The notes beneath the pieces were generated by a model. The model was not told the DNA's origin, did no database searches, and saw nothing but the letters and a program-made list of their open reading frames with translations. 64,000 bases of DNA from Lachnospiraceae bacterium (GTDB lineage: Bacteria; Bacillota; Clostridia; Lachnospirales; Lachnospiraceae). Both the position numbers and the translations under genes were made by a program. The stretch covers positions 62,001-126,000 of the forward strand of contig CAJTIR010000001.1 of assembly GCA_910576385.1 (NCBI GenBank). Direction: 5' to 3'. Below are positions 19,930-28,604 of this stretch, piece by piece (the stretch's first letter is position 1; each line of letters starts with the position of its first letter).

Positions 19930-20083
19930 CTTTCTGGTTACACGATATTTTCTGACCAGCCCCAATAATGGAATTATCGCCGATCTGAACGCCTGGCAGA
20001 ATCGTGACATTGGAAGCAATCCATACATTCTTGCCAATCGTTACCGGTTTGTTATAACCATATCCTTTTGCACGTAATGTTGG
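19930..20083 (-). pseudogene. Relic of maltose/galactoside O-acetyltransferase
   Basis: Minus-strand translation gives GYGYNKPVTIGKNVWIASNVTILPGVQIGDNSIIGAGQ with no frame break, the left-handed beta-helix core of sugar O-acetyltransferases. The N-terminus with the catalytic region is absent, and the C-terminus changes abruptly after GAGQK. It is therefore a fragment of about 50 codons. It abuts the AraC fragment at 20094, so both sides of a deletion or old rearrangement seem to meet near 20085. Confidence 0.7.
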
Positions 20084-20093
20084 AGATCATTTT

Positions 20094-20332
20094 ACAAAAA
20101 ATGTTGTCGATATTTCAAAAAAATGATGAATATGTCAATATCTGAGTATATCATGGAATACCGATTATCTCAGGCACTTTTTATGTTAGATCATACTGAC
20201 AAAAGTATAACTGAGATTGCTCTTTTGTCTGGGTTTTCTACGGCAAGTTATTTTGATACCCGCTTTAAAGAGAAGATGCTCATAACACCGCTTGAGTACA
20301 GAATGAAAAATAAAGAGAAACCATCCAGATAA
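20094..20332 (+). pseudogene. Relic of AraC-family regulator (C-terminal helix-turn-helix)
   Basis: The translated end FKKMMNMSISEYIMEYRLSQALFMLDHTDKSITEIALLSGFSTASYFDTRFKEKMLITPLEYR is the second helix-turn-helix of an AraC regulator. It includes the DKSITEIALLSGF and PLEYR hallmarks. The effector domain and first helix-turn-helix are missing, and no ribosome binding site precedes the in-frame ATG at 20123. It is probably the remnant of a gene truncated at the same event as the acetyltransferase fragment. Confidence 0.65.
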
Positions 20333-20427
20333 GGCAGAGCTTAAAAATAGGATTTTGCGTTGTCTTATCTGGATGTTGGATATAAAATAATTTTTTGTTA
20401 AGGGTTCGCTCATAGATTAATATTTAT

Positions 20428-21834
20428 TCATAGTTTTTTGACACCTAAGGGGCGGTGCAGCAAAAGCATTAACAGTGCACCAACTGCCATCGTGATCTGA
20501 CTGAGCAGAGTCCCCCATAGATAGCCTTTGATTCCAGTGAGGGGAATCATAAATAGTACAAAGGCAATACGGATTCCAAGACCGAGGATATTTAAGAAAA
20601 AAGTGTGCGTGGTCTTACCCAGCCCGTTTAAAATACTGTGCAATGTTGTGGACAGATACAGGAAAGGACAAATCCATCCCAAGGTAACAATAAAAGTACC
20701 TGCAAGTGTATTGGAGAATAGTACCTCTCCCATCCATTTGCCAAAAAGCAGAAACATCAGTGTACATCCAAAACCTAGAAGAAGGCTGTAGAAGCAGGTT
20801 TTTTTTACAGCGTTGATGATGTAGCGCTGTTCTTGTTTTTCCTGAGCTTCTGCAATTAATGGAAGTAACATTACAGAGACAGAATTTGTCAGTACCGATG
20901 GAAACAGAACCATTGGCAGTGCCATTCCGGTGAGGATGCCATAGACACTCAAAGCCTCAGCATTGGAATAGCCATATAATCTCAGTTGTCCAGGGAGCAT
21001 TACGGCTTCCATACTCTGCAAAAGATTAACCAGGACTCGGTTGGCACTTAAGGGCAGCGCCATAAAAAATATTTGTTGTACTGCATGAAATCGGCTGCCG
21101 CGGCTTTTTTTGTGCCTAAGAAAGCTGATAGAAAACAACATAGCGGCAATCTCTCCAGCCACCATACCCCACACAACTAGATTGAGGGAAATGGCATTGT
21201 GTTTTTCCAATGAGATTTGAAAGAATAGCCAGACACTCAATACACGAACTAGTTGTTCCAATAATTGGGAAGTAGCCGGGACAAACGTTTTTTTCAGGCC
21301 ATAGAAATATCCATTGATGCAGGCGTGGACTGCCCCAAAGGGAATCGTAAATGCTATAATCTGGAGCAGCGGGGTACATCTTGGCTCTTCTAAGAAATGA
21401 GTGGCGATCGGCTCAGAGAGCTGATATAAAAAAATGGTACAAAAGAAAGCCAGAGACATGGAGAGTATCAGTCCGGCAGACAGATAGCAGCTTTCACTGC
21501 AAAGTACATTTGTGCGGCGCCTGCACAGAGAAAACAGCTTGCCAGAGGCGCTGTTTTCTTTTTGATTGTGGCGGTCGTTCGTCCCAACAGAAGAATTCAC
21601 AGCAGCCTGAGCCACAAACCGAGAGATCGCGGTCTGTATCGCGGAGGAGGTCAATGAAATGGTAAGTATATGTATCGGAATGGTAAGTTGGTAAATTCCC
21701 ATTGCCTCGGCACCAATTGTCTGAGAGAGGAATATTCTATAGAAAAAGCCGATGACCCGGGAAAACAGCCCTGCGAGGGTTAAAAGGAGTGTGCCAGTGA
21801 TCAGTGGATGGTTGCGCAGTGAATCAGTTTTCAT
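20428..21834 (-). CDS. SpoVB/MurJ-like oligosaccharide flippase
   Basis: The ATG at 21834 is chosen (GGGAGA just upstream); the TTG four codons earlier has no site. The 468-residue membrane protein has about 12-14 hydrophobic helices and begins GTLLLTLAGLFSRVIGFFYRIFLSQTIGAEAMGIYQL, the hallmark of the SpoVB/polysaccharide-transport branch of the MOP superfamily. SpoVB-like proteins act in spore cortex peptidoglycan synthesis by moving lipid-linked precursors. Other members flip teichoic or capsular precursors, so the exact cargo is uncertain. An insert rich in charged residues (NDRHNQKENSASGKLFSLCRRRTN) lies between the second and third helices. Confidence 0.8.
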   Translation of the reverse strand: MKTDSLRNHPLITGTLLLTLAGLFSRVIGFFYRIFLSQTIGAEAMGIYQLTIPIHILTISLTSSAIQTAISRFVAQAAVNSSVGTNDRHNQKENSASGKLFSLCRRRTNVLCSESCYLSAGLILSMSLAFFCTIFLYQLSEPIATHFLEEPRCTPLLQIIAFTIPFGAVHACINGYFYGLKKTFVPATSQLLEQLVRVLSVWLFFQISLEKHNAISLNLVVWGMVAGEIAAMLFSISFLRHKKSRGSRFHAVQQIFFMALPLSANRVLVNLLQSMEAVMLPGQLRLYGYSNAEALSVYGILTGMALPMVLFPSVLTNSVSVMLLPLIAEAQEKQEQRYIINAVKKTCFYSLLLGFGCTLMFLLFGKWMGEVLFSNTLAGTFIVTLGWICPFLYLSTTLHSILNGLGKTTHTFFLNILGLGIRIAFVLFMIPLTGIKGYLWGTLLSQITMAVGALLMLLLHRPLGVKKL

Positions 21835-21910
21835 AATATCTCCCAATTAATATTAAAGGTTACTTAAAATGTATGTGGCAAAAAAAGCGGCAATGCATAA
21901 AAAAATAAAC

Positions 21911-21939
21911 TTGACAGCAGAATAAAACCATGATACTAT
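21911..21939 (+). promoter_or_regulatory. SigA-type promoter of the rrf2-iscSU-mnmA operon
   Basis: TTGACA (21911-21916) and TACTAT (21934-21939) are 17 bases apart. The expected transcription start, near 21946, lies just before the palindrome at 21951. Confidence 0.75.
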
Positions 21940-21950
21940 GCGATTGTAAT

Positions 21951-21977
21951 AAATTCCGACTAAAATACTCGGAATTT
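21951..21977. promoter_or_regulatory. Palindromic operator, probably bound by the Rrf2 protein
   Basis: AAATTCCGA (21951-21959) and TCGGAATTT (21969-21977) form a perfect 9-bp inverted repeat with a 9-bp AT-rich spacer. It lies immediately downstream of the predicted transcription start. Rrf2/IscR/CymR proteins bind dyads of this size, and the position suggests autorepression of the Fe-S/thiolation operon. Confidence 0.65.
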
Positions 21978-22061
21978 GGAAAGAATGGGAGATATCTCAT
22001 ATTATAGTGTATCTCAAAGATAATTTTGCAGGTACACATTGGGCAGATGGAAGGTGATAAG

Positions 22062-22490
22062 TTGAAGTTATCTACAAAAGGAAAATATGGACTGCGGGCC
22101 TTTATTGATTTGGCGGTCTGCGGTGAGAGCCAGCCCGTGTCACTTGCCAGTGTTGCTGAGCGCCAGGGGATTTCCATCAGCTATCTGGAGCAGCTTATGG
22201 CGAAGCTAAAAAAAGCAGGCCTTGTAAAAAGCGTGCGCGGCGTCAATGGCGGCTACAGCATTGCCATGCCGGTGGAAGATATTTCTGTGGGGGATGTGCT
22301 TAGAGCGTTGGAAGGGGACTTAACGCCTGTGGAATGTGCGGGAATTGATGAGAGTGGTGAAACCCATTGCAGTGGTTCCTCCCAATGTGTCAGTAAGATT
22401 GTCTGGAAGCGGATCAATGATTGTATCAATGAGACTGTGGATAGCATTAATATTGGAGAGCTGGTGAGAGAGAGCAAGAATAATAAATAA
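22062..22490 (+). CDS. Rrf2-family transcriptional regulator (IscR/CymR-like)
   Basis: The start is probably the TTG at 22062, giving MKLSTKGKYGLRA, the standard family N-terminus, with GGAAGGTGAT upstream. The 142-residue protein has a winged helix (VSLASVAERQGISISYLEQLMAKLKKAGLVKSVRGVNGGY) and three cysteines in CAGIDESGETHCSGSSQC near 95-113. These could ligate an Fe-S cluster as in IscR, although CymR-type members sense cysteine synthase instead. The cysteines favour the IscR mode. It precedes iscS and iscU and should control them through the palindrome upstream. Confidence 0.88.
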   Translation: MKLSTKGKYGLRAFIDLAVCGESQPVSLASVAERQGISISYLEQLMAKLKKAGLVKSVRGVNGGYSIAMPVEDISVGDVLRALEGDLTPVECAGIDESGETHCSGSSQCVSKIVWKRINDCINETVDSINIGELVRESKNNK

Positions 22491-22547
22491 AATAGATATC
22501 TCACAGCAAGTGAGAAATTTAAGAGAAATAGATAGAGGTGTAAGGAT

Positions 22548-23729
22548 ATGAAGAAGATGATTTATTTAGACAATGCGGCGACAACTCGCACAGCGCCCGA
22601 AGTTGTGGAGGCGATGCTTCCGTATTTCAGTGAATTTTACGGTAACGCCTCCACGGTATATGAATTTGGCGGAATGAGTAAGGAGGCAATTTCTAAGGCG
22701 CGTGAAATAATTGCAGACGCCATTGGGGCAAAGGAAAATGAGATTTATTTTACCGGCGGAGGAAGTGAATCAGATAACTGGGCGTTGAAGGCTACTGCTG
22801 AGGCATATAAGAGTAAAGGCAGGCATATTATCACCAGTAAAATTGAGCATCATGCCATTTTGCATACCTGTGAGTGGCTGGAGCAGAATGGCTTTGAGGT
22901 AACATATCTGGATGTAGATGAGTTTGGTGTGGTGAAACTGGAAGAATTAAAAAAGGCGATTCGGCCAGATACTATATTGATAACCATTATGTTTGCCAAT
23001 AATGAAATTGGAACCATTGAACCAGTGGCAGAGATCGGTAAAATTGCCAGGGAACATGGAATTTTGTTTCACACAGATGCGGTGCAGGCATTTGGGCAGG
23101 TACCGATTCAGGTGGATGAGCTAAATATTGATATGTTGAGCGCAAGCGCTCATAAATTAAATGGGCCGAAAGGAATTGGCTTTCTTTATATCCGTAAAGG
23201 GATAAAGATACGTTCTTTCCTGCATGGAGGTGCGCAGGAGCGTAAACGACGTGCGGGGACAGAGAATGTTCCAGGAATTGTGGGATTTGGAAAAGCAGTG
23301 GAACTTGCACTTAACAGTATGGAAGAACGTGCCAAAAGAGAGTGTGAATTGCGGGATTATTTGATGGAGCGGGTGTTAAAGGAGATTCCATTTACCAGAG
23401 TGAATGGTGATCGTACGAACCGCCTGCCCAACAATGTAAATTTCTGTTTTCAATTTGTGGAAGGAGAATCACTGCTGATTATGCTGGATATGAAAGGAAT
23501 CTGTGGTTCTTCTGGCTCTGCCTGTACTTCTGGCTCCTTGGATCCATCCCATGTGCTGCTTGCCATTGGGCTGCCCCATGAGATTGCCCACGGTTCTCTG
23601 AGACTGACACTGGGAAGTGATACTACCAAGGAAGATATGGATACTGTGGTGGAGGCCATTAAGGAGATTGTGACACAATTGCGGGAAATGTCCCCCTTGT
23701 ATGAGGACTACATGAAGAAGAATAATTAA
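22548..23729 (+). CDS. iscS: Cysteine desulfurase (IscS/NifS)
   Basis: The 393-residue PLP enzyme has the cofactor lysine Lys203 in SASAHKLNGPKG and the catalytic loop cysteine Cys326 in GSACTSGS, the class I desulfurase pattern. HTDAVQ precedes the lysine as usual. It removes sulfur from cysteine and passes it as persulfide to the IscU scaffold and, here, probably also to MnmA for tRNA thiolation, since both genes follow in the same operon. Confidence 0.95.
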   Translation: MKKMIYLDNAATTRTAPEVVEAMLPYFSEFYGNASTVYEFGGMSKEAISKAREIIADAIGAKENEIYFTGGGSESDNWALKATAEAYKSKGRHIITSKIEHHAILHTCEWLEQNGFEVTYLDVDEFGVVKLEELKKAIRPDTILITIMFANNEIGTIEPVAEIGKIAREHGILFHTDAVQAFGQVPIQVDELNIDMLSASAHKLNGPKGIGFLYIRKGIKIRSFLHGGAQERKRRAGTENVPGIVGFGKAVELALNSMEERAKRECELRDYLMERVLKEIPFTRVNGDRTNRLPNNVNFCFQFVEGESLLIMLDMKGICGSSGSACTSGSLDPSHVLLAIGLPHEIAHGSLRLTLGSDTTKEDMDTVVEAIKEIVTQLREMSPLYEDYMKKNN

Positions 23730-23748
23730 AAAATCTGGAGGAAAACAA

Positions 23749-24186
23749 ATGTACAGTGAAAAGGTAATGGACCATTTTAAAAATCCAAGGAATGTGGGAG
23801 AGATTGATAATGCCAGTGGCGTGGGTACGGTAGGAAATGCTAAATGCGGCGACATTATGCGTATTTTTCTGGATATAGATGAGGATGGAATTATTCAGGA
23901 TGTAAAGTTTAAAACCTTTGGCTGCGGTGCAGCCGTGGCTACCAGTTCTATGGCCACTGAACTGGTAAAAGGGAAAACGATACAAGAAGCATTGCAGGTG
24001 ACAAACAAAGCAGTGATGGAGGCTTTGGATGGCTTGCCCCCAGTGAAGGTACACTGTTCACTGCTGGCAGAGGAAGCCATTCATGCAGCGCTCTGGGATT
24101 ATGCACAGAAAAATGGCATTCAGATTGAGGGGTTGGAACAACCTAAGAATGATATCAGCGAGGAAGAGGAAGAAGAGGATTATTAA
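23749..24186 (+). CDS. iscU: Iron-sulfur cluster scaffold protein (IscU/NifU N-terminal type)
   Basis: The 145-residue protein has the three scaffold cysteines Cys33 (NAKCGD), Cys59 (FGCGAA) and Cys103 (VHCSLL) and Asp35, all needed for transient cluster assembly. The C-terminus carries an acidic tail (SEEEEEEDY) that most scaffolds lack. It follows iscS by 19 bases. Its job is to assemble Fe-S clusters with sulfur from IscS and hand them to apo-proteins. Confidence 0.95.
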   Translation: MYSEKVMDHFKNPRNVGEIDNASGVGTVGNAKCGDIMRIFLDIDEDGIIQDVKFKTFGCGAAVATSSMATELVKGKTIQEALQVTNKAVMEALDGLPPVKVHCSLLAEEAIHAALWDYAQKNGIQIEGLEQPKNDISEEEEEEDY

Positions 24187-24231
24187 ACCAGATGGCAGGC
24201 CATGAATGTTAAGAAACAGCAGGAAATGTCT

Positions 24232-25326
24232 ATGAAGAAAAAGAAAGTAGTAGTAGGGATGTCTGGCGGTGTGGATTCCTCAGTGGCGGCGTGGCTGTTG
24301 AAAGAGCAGGGCTATGAGGTGATTGGTGTTACCATGCAGATATGGCAGGAGCAAGAAGAAACACAACAGCAGGAAGAGGGCGGCTGTTGTGGGTTATCTG
24401 CAGTGGAGGATGCCAGGCGGGTGGCAGCTATGTTGGATATTCCTTACTATGTAATGAATTTTAAAGCAGAGTTTAAACGCCATGTGATGGATTATTTTGT
24501 GGCGGAGTACTTAAGAGGGCATACCCCCAATCCCTGTATTGCCTGTAACCGCTATGTAAAATGGGAATCTCTGTTAAAGCGCAGTCTGGATATTGGCGCA
24601 GATTATATTGCCACTGGTCATTATGCACAGATTACAGAACTGGAAAATGGCAGGTTTGCAATACAGAAATCTGTGACCAGTGCCAAAGATCAGACTTATG
24701 CACTTTATAATCTGACTCAAGATCAGCTTGCACATACATTGATGCCGGTGGGAGCCTATACAAAGGATGAAATTCGCAGTATGGCGCAAAAGATTGGTTT
24801 ACGGACAGCAAATAAACCAGACAGTCAGGAGATTTGCTTTATCCCAGACAATGATTATGCAGGATTTATTGAACGGGAAGCCGGTGATCAGACGCCTTCT
24901 GTGGGAAATTTTGTGACAAAGGAAGGCAAAGTGCTGGGACAGCACAAGGGGATTACGCATTATACCATTGGTCAGCGCAAAGGTTTGGGTATTGCAATGG
25001 GAACGCCTGTCTTTGTCACTGAGATTCGTCCAGAAACCAATGAAGTTGTGTTAGGCTCCAATGAGGATGTCTTTGGAATATCGCTCTATGCAGATCATTT
25101 GAATTTTATGTCTATTTCGGATTTGATTGGAGAGATGGAAGTAACGGCAAAGATTCGCTACAGTCATAAAGGGGCGCCCTGTATGATTCATAAAGCAGGA
25201 GAGGACAGGGTGTTCTGTGAATTTCAAGAACCAGTACGAGCTATTACGCCAGGACAGGCAATTGTCTTTTATCAAGGAGATATTGTGGTCGGCGGGGGAA
25301 CAATTTTAAAAGAATCTTGTCAGTAA
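24232..25326 (+). CDS. mnmA: tRNA 2-thiouridylase MnmA
   Basis: The P-loop [13 protein letters not shown] sits near the N-terminus. The catalytic cysteines are in NPCIACN and in [10 protein letters not shown], as in MnmA. The enzyme uses ATP and persulfide sulfur to make 2-thiouridine at wobble position 34 of Lys, Glu and Gln tRNAs. The start is uncertain among ATGs at 24202, 24226 and 24232. I prefer 24232 because AGGAAA is spaced six bases from it and the protein then begins [13 protein letters not shown], as is usual. It is the last gene of the operon with its sulfur donor iscS. Confidence 0.93.
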   Translation: MKKKKVVVGMSGGVDSSVAAWLLKEQGYEVIGVTMQIWQEQEETQQQEEGGCCGLSAVEDARRVAAMLDIPYYVMNFKAEFKRHVMDYFVAEYLRGHTPNPCIACNRYVKWESLLKRSLDIGADYIATGHYAQITELENGRFAIQKSVTSAKDQTYALYNLTQDQLAHTLMPVGAYTKDEIRSMAQKIGLRTANKPDSQEICFIPDNDYAGFIEREAGDQTPSVGNFVTKEGKVLGQHKGITHYTIGQRKGLGIAMGTPVFVTEIRPETNEVVLGSNEDVFGISLYADHLNFMSISDLIGEMEVTAKIRYSHKGAPCMIHKAGEDRVFCEFQEPVRAITPGQAIVFYQGDIVVGGGTILKESCQ

Positions 25327-25372
25327 AATATTAATGATGTGCCATAGCCATTATTTTTGAAGAAAATAGTAT

Positions 25373-25418
25373 TAGCGCCTTTACAGTAGATAATGCTCCA
25401 TTTGCTGTAAAGGCGCTA
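25373..25418. repeat. 14-bp perfect inverted repeat after mnmA
   Basis: TAGCGCCTTTACAG (25373-25386) is exactly mirrored at 25405-25418 with an 18-base loop. There is no T-run on either side, so it is not a standard intrinsic terminator, although it may end or protect the mnmA transcript. Confidence 0.55.
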
Positions 25419-25492
25419 AAAAAGATCTGGGTTTCATTGAAAAACAAAGATTATGTTTTAAAAATTAGAGTTCTGATTAACAATATAGTCGG

Positions 25493-25897
25493 TTATTTCT
25501 TAACATATAACATATCGACTTTCAGGATATGATTGATCAGCCAATTTACCAGAAAACCAAGAAGCTCTTCTACGGTCTCATTTTGACTTTCAAAATCATT
25601 TTCAATGCTGTCCAAATCAAACTCCATCAATTTGTCCTCAAATTTGCGGTGTTGTGCAGCGTGTTCTGGCAGACGTTCATAGCCAATACTTTCCTGATAT
25701 TCTTCCTCATGGGAAAAATGTGTTCGCGTATAATTGATCAGTTCAGAAATCAAATGTACCAGGCTGTCAGTTTTATTCTGTAAAATATCGTTGTTGAGCA
25801 GATCATGTGTTTCCTGTGCCAATTCAAACAGTCTTGCGTGCTCCTGGTCAATGAAGTCTATTCCAGTATAATATTCTGGTTTCATTTCAAACATCAT
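25493..25897 (-). CDS. Bacteriohemerythrin
   Basis: The 134-residue helical protein has every ligand of the hemerythrin di-iron site with the correct spacing: His20, His60, Glu64, His79, His83, His123 and Asp128. AAGGAGG lies seven bases before the ATG. Bacteriohemerythrins bind O2 reversibly in the cytoplasm and act as oxygen scavengers or sensors in anaerobes. It is monocistronic, with no fused signalling domain. Confidence 0.93.
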   Translation of the reverse strand: MMFEMKPEYYTGIDFIDQEHARLFELAQETHDLLNNDILQNKTDSLVHLISELINYTRTHFSHEEEYQESIGYERLPEHAAQHRKFEDKLMEFDLDSIENDFESQNETVEELLGFLVNWLINHILKVDMLYVKK

Positions 25898-26071
25898 ATG
25901 AAATCCTCCTTGTGTTAAACTATGTATTTCCCTGTTGCTTCGTCTGGGGAGTGGATATAATTTCCTATACTATCTTACAGCTTTTTATGTTAAGAATCAA
26001 GTGTGGATAAAGGCATATGACAACTTTCCGACATGTAAGTTTTCTGAATTGGTAGGATTTTTTGGTAATGT

Positions 26072-26118
26072 AAAAACGGCAAGGAAAGCTCTGATCAAAA
26101 GCATTCCTTACCGTTTTT
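26072..26118 (-). terminator. Intrinsic terminator of the cold-shock gene
   Basis: The 14-bp arms AAAAACGGCAAGGA (26072-26085) and TCCTTACCGTTTTT (26105-26118) pair fully on the minus strand if one G-U is allowed. The T-rich end fits termination of cspA-like transcripts on that strand, and the hairpin is also usable from the plus side. Confidence 0.65.
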
Positions 26119-26208
26119 ATATCACCTGTGTTTCATCAATATCTTATATCTTATATAAAAAACCAAAATTCTATATTCAGACAAAGGCACAATGAGAACC
26201 TGATGAAA

Positions 26209-26409
26209 TTAGCGGACTACAGTTACATTAACAGCCTGAGGTCCTTTAGAACCTTCAGTCACGTCAAACTCAACAGCAGCTCCCTCTTCTAAGGATTTGA
26301 AACCTTCCATATTCAATCCAGAATAATGAACAAATACGTCGTTTCCAGCTTCATCAGAGATGAAACCATATCCTTTTTGGTTATTAAACCACTTTACTGT
26401 ACCTTGCAT
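26209..26409 (-). CDS. Cold-shock protein, CspA family
   Basis: The 66-residue single-domain protein contains both nucleic acid-binding motifs: KGYGFIS (RNP1) near 12-18 and VFVHYS (RNP2) near 25-30. It binds single-stranded RNA and DNA and acts as an RNA chaperone. Length and sequence are canonical. Which Csp paralogue it is, and whether it is cold-induced, cannot be told from sequence. Confidence 0.95.
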   Translation of the reverse strand: MQGTVKWFNNQKGYGFISDEAGNDVFVHYSGLNMEGFKSLEEGAAVEFDVTEGSKGPQAVNVTVVR

Positions 26410-26505
26410 GTCAGTACCTCCAATAAATAATATATGCCATTCCTACGACATAGATTTAGGATAGCACATTATAATTGAAAAGTAAAGCAATATTTTAGAT
26501 TTCTC

Positions 26506-27012
26506 TTAAACCAAAGATTCAAAAGGGATTTTATGATTTTTGAGGAATCGTTTGACCATTTCATCCCAGGCATGTTCCAGAGATTTATCCATAGAAAAGA
26601 CACGACAAGATACACCCGTAGTACAGGTGAGCTGCTGGTTTTGGTAGATCAAATTTAGATACATGCCCTGGATGTCTTCAGAAGAAAATGAACCGCCAAT
26701 AGAAGAGATGGTTCGCGCCTGATTTTCACTGGAGAGCTGAAAAACAAATTTAAAGGAAGAAGGGGTGCGCTTTCCTTTGATAAGATCAAAACAAGTAGGA
26801 CGCACCAGAGAAAAGGGGATATAGGCTTCTGAAAGAATCTGATGGTAAGCCTCATCTTCTGGACTGAAAAAGTCTGTATTAGGACGTCCTTCCAATAAAA
26901 ACGTCATATATGTAGTAATAGAACCTTCCGATAATAGGAAGCTGTCAAAGGCTTCTGTACGCAAAAGTATATTCATAAATTCTTTGATATTTAGAATGGA
27001 TAGTGCAATCAT
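26506..27012 (-). CDS. DUF5721-like protein of unknown function
   Basis: The 168-residue protein begins MIALSILNIKEFMNILLRTEAFDSFLLSEGSITTYMTFLLEGR and has no signal peptide or membrane segment. I recognise the pattern as the DUF5721 family, found mainly in Lachnospiraceae, from memory only. It is predicted to be an alpha/beta cytosolic protein with no identifiable active site. It is divergent from the M18 aminopeptidase gene and not in an operon. Confidence 0.6.
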   Translation of the reverse strand: MIALSILNIKEFMNILLRTEAFDSFLLSEGSITTYMTFLLEGRPNTDFFSPEDEAYHQILSEAYIPFSLVRPTCFDLIKGKRTPSSFKFVFQLSSENQARTISSIGGSFSSEDIQGMYLNLIYQNQQLTCTTGVSCRVFSMDKSLEHAWDEMVKRFLKNHKIPFESLV

Positions 27013-27183
27013 AGGAACCTCCCGATCGTAAATAGATATTTATCGCACAGCAGATCACAGTATTTATAAGAATCTTTCATGAGTATAACATAATCATATA
27101 TAGAAATCAAAGCAATTCTGCTGGTAAAACTTTTGTATTTATAGTATAGTAATGTGAGATAATAGGCAAATAGGAGGCAGATT

Positions 27184-28467
27184 ATGGACCGTTCAGAACA
27201 AGCATTGTTTCAATTGTTGGAAAAAGGGACCAGTGGGGTGATGGTGGTCAAGGAAGCTCAGCTACAGCTTGAAGCGGCAGGATTTGAGGAATTGAGATTT
27301 CAGCAGATTTGGGGATTGAAGGAAAAGGGGAAATATTATGTAAGACATCATGATACCACATTATTTGCATTTACTATTGGGGAACAGCTCTCATTTCGTG
27401 ATACAATACGGATTGGGGCGGCGCATACAGATTTTCCTTGTCTGAGGCTGAAACCAAATCCTGATTTGACAGCAGGAGGCTATGCTCAGGTCAATGTGGA
27501 AGTTTATGGAGGGGCTATTTTAAATACCTGGCTGGACCGCCCATTAAGTATATCTGGACGTGTGGCGCTGGCTAGCGAGGACGTAATGCATCCTTGCATG
27601 CGGGATATTTCGGTGGAGCGGACATTAGGGGTAATCCCCAATCTTGCCATACACATGGATCCGCAGATTAACAAAGGAAAAGAACTGAACAAACAGACAG
27701 ATTTGCTGCCAATTTTGGGATTTGCAAAAGAGGAAAAGGAACATTTGTTTCTTGAGTTTCTGGCTGAAGAATTGTGTGTGAAGCCAGATGAGATTTTAGA
27801 TTATGAACTCTGGGTATATTGTAGAGAAAAGCCTCAGTATGCAGGGATAAATGAAGAGCTGATTTTGTCTCCCAGGCTCGATAATCTCACTTCTGTGCAG
27901 GCGTTGCTGACAGGAATTATAGAGAGTGAAAGGCGGGAGGGAATCAATGTTGTGGCTCTGTTTGATCATGAGGAGGTAGGCAGCCGTACCAAACAAGGGG
28001 CGGGCTCAGTATTTTTGAAAAATCTGCTTGAGCGGATTTTAGAGAGTGTTGGAAGAACGCCAGCGCAGACAGCGGCAAGCCTTTATGACGCATTTTTTCT
28101 TTCTGTAGATGTGGCTCACGGAATGCATCCAAATCAGATGGGAAAGATGGATCTCACGAACAAGCCGATATTGTCAAAAGGTTTGTGTATCAAGGAAGCA
28201 AGTTCACAATCTTATGCTACAGATTGTGAGGCGGTAGCGGCAATAGAGCAGATTTGCAAGAAAGAAGGAATTCCCTATCAGAAATTTGTAAACCGTTCCG
28301 ATATAGCAGGAGGAGGTACCCTTGGCGCTGTGGCGTCCAGTTTCCTGCCAGTGAAAATGGTAGACGTCGGCGTTCCGCTGTTGGCTATGCATTCGGCGGT
28401 GGAAACGATGGGAGTTGGGGATATGAAAGCATTGACAGATTTGATACGAGCTTTTTATCTCATTTGA
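27184..28467 (+). CDS. M18 family aminopeptidase
   Basis: The 427-residue protein has the metal ligands of the M18 clan: His in GAAHTDFPCLRLKP near 79, an Asp in LSPRLDNLTS, the DHEEVGS catalytic/metal motif near 261-267, Asp in SVDVAHGMHP, and a C-terminal His in LLAMHSAVE. These dodecameric zinc peptidases remove acidic or neutral N-terminal residues from cytoplasmic peptides. The start has AGGAGG seven bases upstream. It is followed 18 bases later by the recurrent leader element of the lipoprotein gene. Confidence 0.92.
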   Translation: MDRSEQALFQLLEKGTSGVMVVKEAQLQLEAAGFEELRFQQIWGLKEKGKYYVRHHDTTLFAFTIGEQLSFRDTIRIGAAHTDFPCLRLKPNPDLTAGGYAQVNVEVYGGAILNTWLDRPLSISGRVALASEDVMHPCMRDISVERTLGVIPNLAIHMDPQINKGKELNKQTDLLPILGFAKEEKEHLFLEFLAEELCVKPDEILDYELWVYCREKPQYAGINEELILSPRLDNLTSVQALLTGIIESERREGINVVALFDHEEVGSRTKQGAGSVFLKNLLERILESVGRTPAQTAASLYDAFFLSVDVAHGMHPNQMGKMDLTNKPILSKGLCIKEASSQSYATDCEAVAAIEQICKKEGIPYQKFVNRSDIAGGGTLGAVASSFLPVKMVDVGVPLLAMHSAVETMGVGDMKALTDLIRAFYLI

Positions 28468-28485
28468 GAAGACTTCTACTTCTTT

Positions 28486-28577
28486 AAGTGGTGAGTAAAA
28501 CAAACTTGTCTCAGTGGGAGTACAATCTCCGACTGAGATAAAGCCTCCGGCGGATTGCAGGGGTGCCGTTTTTGGGA
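28486..28577 (+). promoter_or_regulatory. Recurrent leader element, copy B (upstream of transglutaminase lipoprotein)
   Basis: AAGTGGTGAGT is followed by ACAAACT, a hairpin with arms TCTCAGT...GGAG and CTCC...ACTGAGA, and then AAAGCCTCCGGCGG. The two end blocks are identical in copy A at 3831. The element ends about 28 bases before the ATG. Its CAAAC, hairpin, AAAGCCTCCGGC skeleton resembles part of the c-di-GMP-I (GEMM) core, but the rest does not fit, so I leave it unclassified. Confidence 0.45.
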
Positions 28578-28604
28578 TCGAGGAAAGACAGAGGAAGGGA
28601 ACCA

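Noticed and set aside
25373-25418. Standard intrinsic terminator after mnmA
   Set aside because: The stem is perfect but there is no T-run on either strand, so it is listed only as an inverted repeat.
25935-26195. 86-codon plus-strand frame between hemerythrin and cspA
   Set aside because: No ribosome binding site, no family resemblance, and it spans the cspA terminator hairpin.
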